In this document: positions 58,674-64,000 of the stretch, piece by piece
Layout: the number at the start of each line of letters is the position of its first letter
How positions within the stretch are numbered: position 1 is the first letter of the stretch
Assembly (NCBI RefSeq): GCF_010093535.1
Contig: NW_022985167.1
Location: 911,335-975,334, forward strand
Length of the DNA: 64,000 nt
Direction: 5' to 3'
DNA from: Lindgomyces ingoldianus
Lineage: Eukaryota > Ascomycota > Dothideomycetes > Pleosporales > Lindgomycetaceae
Notes under the pieces: generated by a model
What the model was told of the DNA's origin: nothing
Seen by the model: only the letters and a program-made list of their open reading frames with translations
The model's database searches: none
Position numbers and translations under genes: made by a program

Positions 58674-60536
58674 ATGACCGCTCGTTGGACCCCTGTCCAT
58701 CGCGTCAAGGACGATGCAATTTATCTTGACGACTTTGAACTTTCTTTTCATCGCACACTACGTGTACCGGATAACCATGACTCCTCAAAACTGCCTCCTT
58801 CGCTTGGTCGATTCCCGCTTTGCAATGCAGTAGACTATGCAAAGAATCTGCCAGAGGAGATGGCGAAAAAGGGAGGTGTCTTTCTACCCATGTATCGTAA
58901 GCAACCTCCAATCTTCCAACAATCCAAGACACCAATTCCAACCGAGTATAGAACGAGAAGCTATGTGGATTAAATTCGTTTCCAAAAAGCCCTATGCTGT
59001 GCAACTCTTTGTCGGTGGCATAAATGCTGTCTCTGGAATCCCCCTTGTCTCTCTCTCGGGTGATCATTCCCCATCTCTGCCAAGTTCTTCAATTGGAGAT
59101 CAGGATTACATGGTTATCCCCGAGCAAAACTGGATAGACGGGATTGCCACTGCCCCAGGTGTTGTGCGTCAGTTCGTCGCGATGCCGTCTGGCAGCGGTT
59201 ACTCTGTTGAAGTACAGGCCACCGGGAAGGAGGAATTTGCCGGAATGTTGTTCTCGGTAACACCAAGGATGGAGCCGAGCGTGAGCGGTGGATATCACCG
59301 AAGAGTGAGAGATATTAAGTTAAAAGTGACGGCGCTGGGTGGGAGGACGTTTACGATCCCAGCGTCTCTGAAGGATACTGTGGATGATGTCAAGTTCACC
59401 ATTCAGGAGAAAGAGGGGATTCGTCCGGCTCAGTGTGAACTTAAACTGTTTGGCCGCCCACTCGAGGGTAAGTCTCTCCTTCTCGTCTTGCCTCTAATGG
59501 TGGAAATTAACAGGTGTGTTAAATTAGGATATCGAACACTAGAAAGCTACAACATTGAAGCAGTAAGCTCCTTCCCGATCCCAACTATCGTTGAAATAGA
59601 GGTTCTAATGGGCAAAGGACACAACTCTCTATCTCACCCTCAAGCTCCGTGGAGGTATGAAAATCTACATCAAAACGCTAACCGGCAAAACTATCGAAAT
59701 CCATTGCGAGTCATCTGACACCACCGACAACATCAAGTCCAAAATCCAGGATAAAGAAGGGATTCCTCCGGATCAGCAACGCCTCATATTTGTTGGAAAA
59801 CAATTAGAAGGTACCACCTCAACTCACTCCAACCCCAGCATGATGATATCATGAGCGCAGTGCTGATGGAGCTGTTCCAGATGGTAGAACGGTGAGCGAC
59901 TATAACATCCAACATGAATCAACGGTACACCTCGTCCTGCGGCTCCGCGGCGGCGGCGAGGCTCCCAAAGACTTATTCGAAAACCATGAAATGGGCATTG
60001 CAGCTGGCGGCCGCATCGACCAGGTCATCGAAGCCGACTCCCAAATCCATCAGTGGGACAGTTCCCAAACAAAATGGTTCAATGTCCAAATCCTTAACTC
60101 CTCTAAATTCAGGGAAGTAACGGGATTGCGTGCTCCGGAAACGCCTGCAAATGCGCGACTGTACGCAGAACATGGGTATCCTTTTTATGAGCTTTGGGGG
60201 GAAGAGGATAAGAAAGCTGTTGCCGGAGATTTTAAAGGCATAAAATCCATAGGCCAGATTGACCGCGTAGTTGAGGCCCCATTGAAGCTCAAAAACATCA
60301 TCAAAATTGGGCGCAAGATCTGGGAATCCAAAGCCAGCCCATCTGGGGCTGAGAGGAAAGGAGGGCTGAGGGGATTGTTCACAAGACGTGGAAGGAGTGC
60401 CTCAGCGTCACCAGCACCGAGCTCTTCTCCGAATTCTCCGGTCTTGACCCCAGAGTCTGAGGTTTCCTTTTTTCAAGATAGTAGGGGCTTGCCCGAGTTT
60501 AAGAGTTTGGCGGAGTTTGAAAGATATTTGGCCTAA
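58674..60536 (+). CDS. Tandem ubiquitin-domain fusion protein, 5 exons, 540 aa
   Basis: Exons are 58674-58896, 58952-59467, 59528-59562, 59618-59810 and 59881-60536; every junction has GT-AG ends and keeps frame. Residues 1-195 form an N-terminal region with [20 protein letters not shown], a segment I recall beside ubiquitin domains in other fungal proteins. Ubiquitin-like domain 1 is 196-271 and ends LRGG. It has Lys at the Ile44 position, Arg at the Lys48 position and Ala at 63. Domain 2 is 272-347, exactly 76 residues, starts [12 protein letters not shown] and ends LRLRGG. It keeps Lys6, 11, 27, 29, 33 and 48, Ile44 and Val70, but has His at 63. A 193-residue tail follows with a conserved-looking [18 protein letters not shown] part and a Ser/Pro-rich end. 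Function is unknown; processing by deubiquitinases at LRGG-M and LRGG-G is possible. Confidence 0.88.
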
Positions 60537-61868
60537 AGGATAAGGCCACCGGGAGAGGCTTGGGGGGCTTGTTTCTTTTGATACCCCGCATTCTGTATTT
60601 ATGTAACTGACTCTCTCATGGTTTCCGGGTTCGGAATAGTAACGATTTATTGCACGGTAGTTCAACAGGTCGCGTTGTCTGGTAGCGGCATCCGGGGGGT
60701 CTTCTGGTTAGATAAAGTGTGACGGCTTAGGTGAGTATACTGAGCAGCTACGATGGCTGTACAGAGTTATTTCCTTTTGTAGGGAAGCAGGTGCCGCCGC
60801 ACAGGCTCGGAAGGCCGTATACAAAAAGACACTCGATAGCATTTTCAGAAGAATCAATACAATTCTCCAAATAACTTCCCTGTACGCAACACAGCATAAA
60901 GGATGACTAATTAAGCACTATACCGCGGACATATTATTGCAATACCCAAGCTCGTGGACTTACTTTCCATAAGCGCCGCTATAATACCGAAATCACCGGG
61001 AGTAAGATGTGTTCATTTAGTAGCTCCAAGCCCTAGTCACTCAGCGCTGTTGCCTCTCTCAATGCTCCTCCACCCCCTAACCTATTGTCCGGTTTGGAGA
61101 TACATTCTCAGACAAGGATTTCGCTGCACGTATTCCGCAACATGAATTCCAAACTCTGAATTTACGGTGACGCAACTCCACCACTGAATCATCGGGATGA
61201 TGGCACTTGCTTTCAGCACCAATTTTGAATAGGACACTATTTCAGCCAGAAGTCAGGCGAAGTGAATAAACCGAAGTCTGTACTCGCAAAAAGAGGCTCA
61301 AGCACAACCTCTCCAGTAGTCTCTTCTCGTCAAGGGCCTGCATCTAAGATACGAGAAAACAAGTGGAACTGTACATTGAAACTCAGCCGATACTCCACTA
61401 CCAAAGCTATCGTAATACCAACCATAGGCAGTGTCTTGGGCGCAGACTACACAAGTATCCATAGGGAGCATAGCCGATATACACCAAGCCCACGGTAAGA
61501 GGAGCGTACTTGATTTTGGCCAGCATTTGACCAATACTCCGCACATAAGGGACCGTATTCCGGAACCGTTCGGCTCGAGAGTCTTCTTCTTTAGCTATTC
61601 GGCATCAGCCGACTTTAACATGTTAATGCGGTAAGAAGGATGAACAAGAGGACTGGAATGTTTTCGCTGTAGCTTCCAAACTAAAAGCGAATACTATAAG
61701 CACAGAAGCTGATTCAGACCGCCTAGATCTTGTTTTGAACCGCCTGTCAAGGCCAGGTGAATAGTGAGATGTTACACAAGCTATGGGGTATTCCAAATAC
61801 GGTCTTGACTGAAAGAGACTACGAGCCTCGGCCCAACCTTTTCAACTTCCCGTTACATCGACTCCAAC
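60537..61868. other. Gene-poor stretch, no supported gene
   Basis: The short open frames have no recognisable domains and overlap on both strands. Composition is near normal. It should contain the 3' ends of the two flanking convergent genes. No repeat or RNA gene is evident. Confidence 0.45.
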
Positions 61869-62614
61869 CTACTCAACCAGAACTATAGCCTTGGATACAA
61901 CAGAGAGTGCATTAGCGATAGTATTCCTGGCCGGGTCTGCTAGGAATCGCTTGTTCATTATTAGTGCTTCCGTTACACTCGAACCTTGGTCAAAAGGAGG
62001 GGAAAAGAACTGGGCAACCGCAGGATAGAGGCACAACTGGGCATGCTTCGTCTTGCATTGCGACGCCAATAGTGGTGTACCATCAACGCCTTCGGCTTCC
62101 ATGTATCCTCTGTCGAATGGCATCCCGGGTGGGAAGAAAAGGATGTGATAGTCTAGGGGGCTGACGAGGAGCTGCATTTTGAGTTTGATCGCGCGGCTGC
62201 ATAGATATCTGAGGTCGCTGAAACTCAGGACATCAAATCCAGGAGCTTTTGTTGACTGGAGAGCCTCTTCGATCTTCCTTGCTACTTTGCTGGCCTTCTC
62301 AGGGATTGCGTGCTTCTGGATATGCTCTTCACCGATGAACAACCTCACAGCAAGCGAGTCTAATCGCCTAACTTCTGGAAGACCATCTGTATGCTGTGAG
62401 CTTCTATAGCTTTGATCCTAGTGAGCACGAGCCTACCAGCATTTCCGATGATTCGATAAAGATGGATAAGCATCTCGGAGTGCTGACCTTCCAGGATCAA
62501 TTCACCATCGGCGAATATGAAGGAGCATAGTAGGCGTGCTACAAGGGCGATCCCAACGCACACTACTCTGTCCAGGGTGAGACTGCAGCCGGTAGTAAGG
62601 TCAAGGGCGGACAT
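61869..62614 (-). CDS. Unrecognised protein, probably 5'-truncated, about 231 aa as modelled
   Basis: I model exons 62614-62437 and 62386-61869 with a 50-nt GT-AG intron; the phases fit and join two overlapping frames into one. The first exon has a hydrophobic stretch (VVCVGIALVARLLCSFIFAD). The second reads RLFIGEEHIQKHAIPEKASK and ILFFPPGMPFDRGYMEAEG. I do not recognise a family. A likely further intron (branch ctaac, acceptor cttag near 62633-62637; donor gtaagc near 62682) points to an exon at about 62683-62702 (LAFWRLR). Immediately upstream of it a TAA and RIP-type AT-rich sequence begin, so the 5' part of the gene seems lost. The ATG at 62614 may therefore not be the original start. 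Confidence 0.45.
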
Positions 62615-63448
62615 GTCACTAAAGGCGCATCTAAGCAGGCAGTTAGTTTTCTGTCCAGTTTATGTTATCAAAAAGCTTACCTTAACCTCCAGAAAGCTAG
62701 TTAAGCGCCTCCCTTATACACAGTTGTGTTTGAATGAAGATTAGAATAATAGACTTAGATAACAGCACAAAGTCTAACAATTTAGAACATTAGAAGTATT
62801 AGAAACACTAACAGTTTAATAGGTTTTAAGATAGATTTAAGGATAACAAATTATAGAAGATGTGTTTTAAAAAGAAATTAAGTAGTAATTATCCTAACAC
62901 TAACAGAACGCTATTTGCTCTAAACTAAACTTACAGTTAGTAAACACTATATTTAGACTGCTTCTAGTCTCTAAGAAATACTTTAAGACTTAAAGAGCTG
63001 TTATTAAACTTAAGCTTTAGGATCTAAAAGTGCTTTTTATCTTCTAAGATTTAAGATTTTGTTAATGTAAAAGACGCTAGCTTAAGATGTCTTAGTGCAC
63101 TATTAACGTCTCTCTAGAATAAGTAAGTTAAACTAAGTTTATCTCTATTATACAGTAGCTGCTTAATATCTACTAGTATTAACTCTAGGCAGTTTAGGAT
63201 ATTGCTAATATTTAGAATAATACTACTATTAAATAGGATCTTATATGTGCTTTTAACATGCTTACAGGGCTTAAGACAGCTAAAAAAAAATCTTTTATAT
63301 AAGTTACATTACTTAAAATGTTACTAGAGATAAAAGCTACATATAATAGCTTTAAGTTATTCTTATTACCTAGATGTAAAGCATTAAGTTATGTTTCTAT
63401 TAAAAATAGTGTTATAAAAAAGTTACACATGATCTTCTTAATCTACTA
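62615..63448. other. AT-rich RIP-type sequence
   Basis: From about 62710 the sequence becomes AT-rich and TA-dinucleotide-rich, like the other transposon blocks. It holds attagaagtattagaaacac-like wording similar to the inverted ends of the 33.8-44 kb element. No termini or domains are identified. Confidence 0.45.
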
Positions 63449-64000
63449 ACGTACTTCATGGGCGAGTTGCTCACACACCTAAGTCGCTTACTTTTGCCAA
63501 GACCCTACTAAACTACTCTTCCTACACTAATGCATTCCCCACAACACTACTTAGACGCGCTAAAAGAATGTTAGATACAGCTTACGCTTTAAGCTTTTAA
63601 ATAAGACATAAAACTTTTAAAGAAATGTGCTGTAGCTATATATAGAGTTTTATAAAAGATAATAAATAACTATAGCACTAGACAACTTTTACAAGCTAAT
63701 TCTACAGCTAAATTATAAAGGCTAGGTAATAAAAAGGAGCAGGTAATTGTTAAGACTATACTTAAGCTATATGCGTAAGGAATTTCCTCTTAGATAGCAT
63801 TTATAGCTAATATAGCTAATTCTTTGCGCGCTAAGTGTAATCTAGGCTATGTTTACATAAACTAGCCTAGTATATTTATAAAGCGTTATTTAGAGCTTAA
63901 AGTAACATTTAAGCGTAAGTATAACTATAAGAGAGCCCTCTATAAGAGTCTTAGAGTAATTTAGGGCAGGTTTAGCCTTATAAAGAATATTAAAGCTAAG
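63449..64000 (+). mobile_element. Fot1/pogo-like element, 5' half, running off the window
   Basis: It begins acgtacttcatgggcgagtt after TA (63447-63448) and follows the left arm of the 16058-17157 palindrome through its whole length. The helix-turn-helix/CENP-B part is visible as KRKYNYKRALYKSLRVI near 63913-63962, before a TAG. It is less mutated than the 16-kb copy. The window ends before the DDE domain, so it could be either a palindromic copy or a full element. Confidence 0.8.

Overview
The window is filamentous ascomycete DNA (Pezizomycotina). Ordinary-composition gene islands with short introns (about 50-60 nt) alternate with very AT-rich blocks. Inside the blocks, transposon reading frames are riddled with TAA, TAG and TGA where the protein families have Gln, Trp or Arg codons. 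That is the footprint of repeat-induced point mutation (RIP, CpA to TpA). I cannot name the species.

Layout. 1-12 kb is a gene island: a CAMK-like protein kinase, a nitronate monooxygenase and a taxilin-like coiled-coil protein (all minus), then the mitochondrial presequence protease Cym1/PreP (plus). 12-14.8 kb holds nothing I can support. 14.8-26.9 kb is a broken NLR (STAND) gene on the minus strand. Its TPR-repeat end lies at 14790-15825 and an upstream piece at 26047-26250. The two are separated by a 10.2 kb hAT-type insertion with a 20-bp terminal inverted repeat and an exact 8-bp target-site duplication. Inside the hAT lie a palindromic Fot1-like element and a full-length Fot1/pogo element. 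Inside the Fot1 lie a complete Ty3/gypsy element and two solo LTRs. A RIP-damaged FunK1-type kinase fragment adjoins the NLR piece.

26.9-33 kb holds two direct copies of a Tc1-like DDE transposon. One is interrupted by a 128-bp solo LTR whose empty site is preserved in the other. 33.0-33.8 kb is a 440-N assembly gap flanked by direct copies of a 201-bp LTR. 33.8-44.0 kb is a long RIP-degraded element with several tandem repeat arrays and a DUF6589-like relic. 44.1-46.1 kb is a gene remnant in normal composition: the Nup96/Nup145C part of nucleoporin NUP145, cut at its 5' side. 46.3-57.1 kb is a second hAT (8-bp duplication) carrying a 7.7 kb Ty3/gypsy element.

57.6-60.5 kb is a small divergent gene pair: a free-standing NLR-type N-terminal domain protein (minus) and a fusion protein with two tandem ubiquitin domains (plus), sharing a 240-bp promoter region. 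After an unrecognised, probably truncated gene (61.9-62.6 kb) the window ends in another AT-rich block with a second copy of the Fot1-like 5' sequence.

The housekeeping genes do not form a pathway. The coherent story is a RIP-active genome in which NLR-related and kinase genes sit between nested transposons. The best candidates for something undescribed are the ubiquitin-fusion/NLR-domain pair at 57.6-60.5 kb and the nested insertion that splits the NLR gene.
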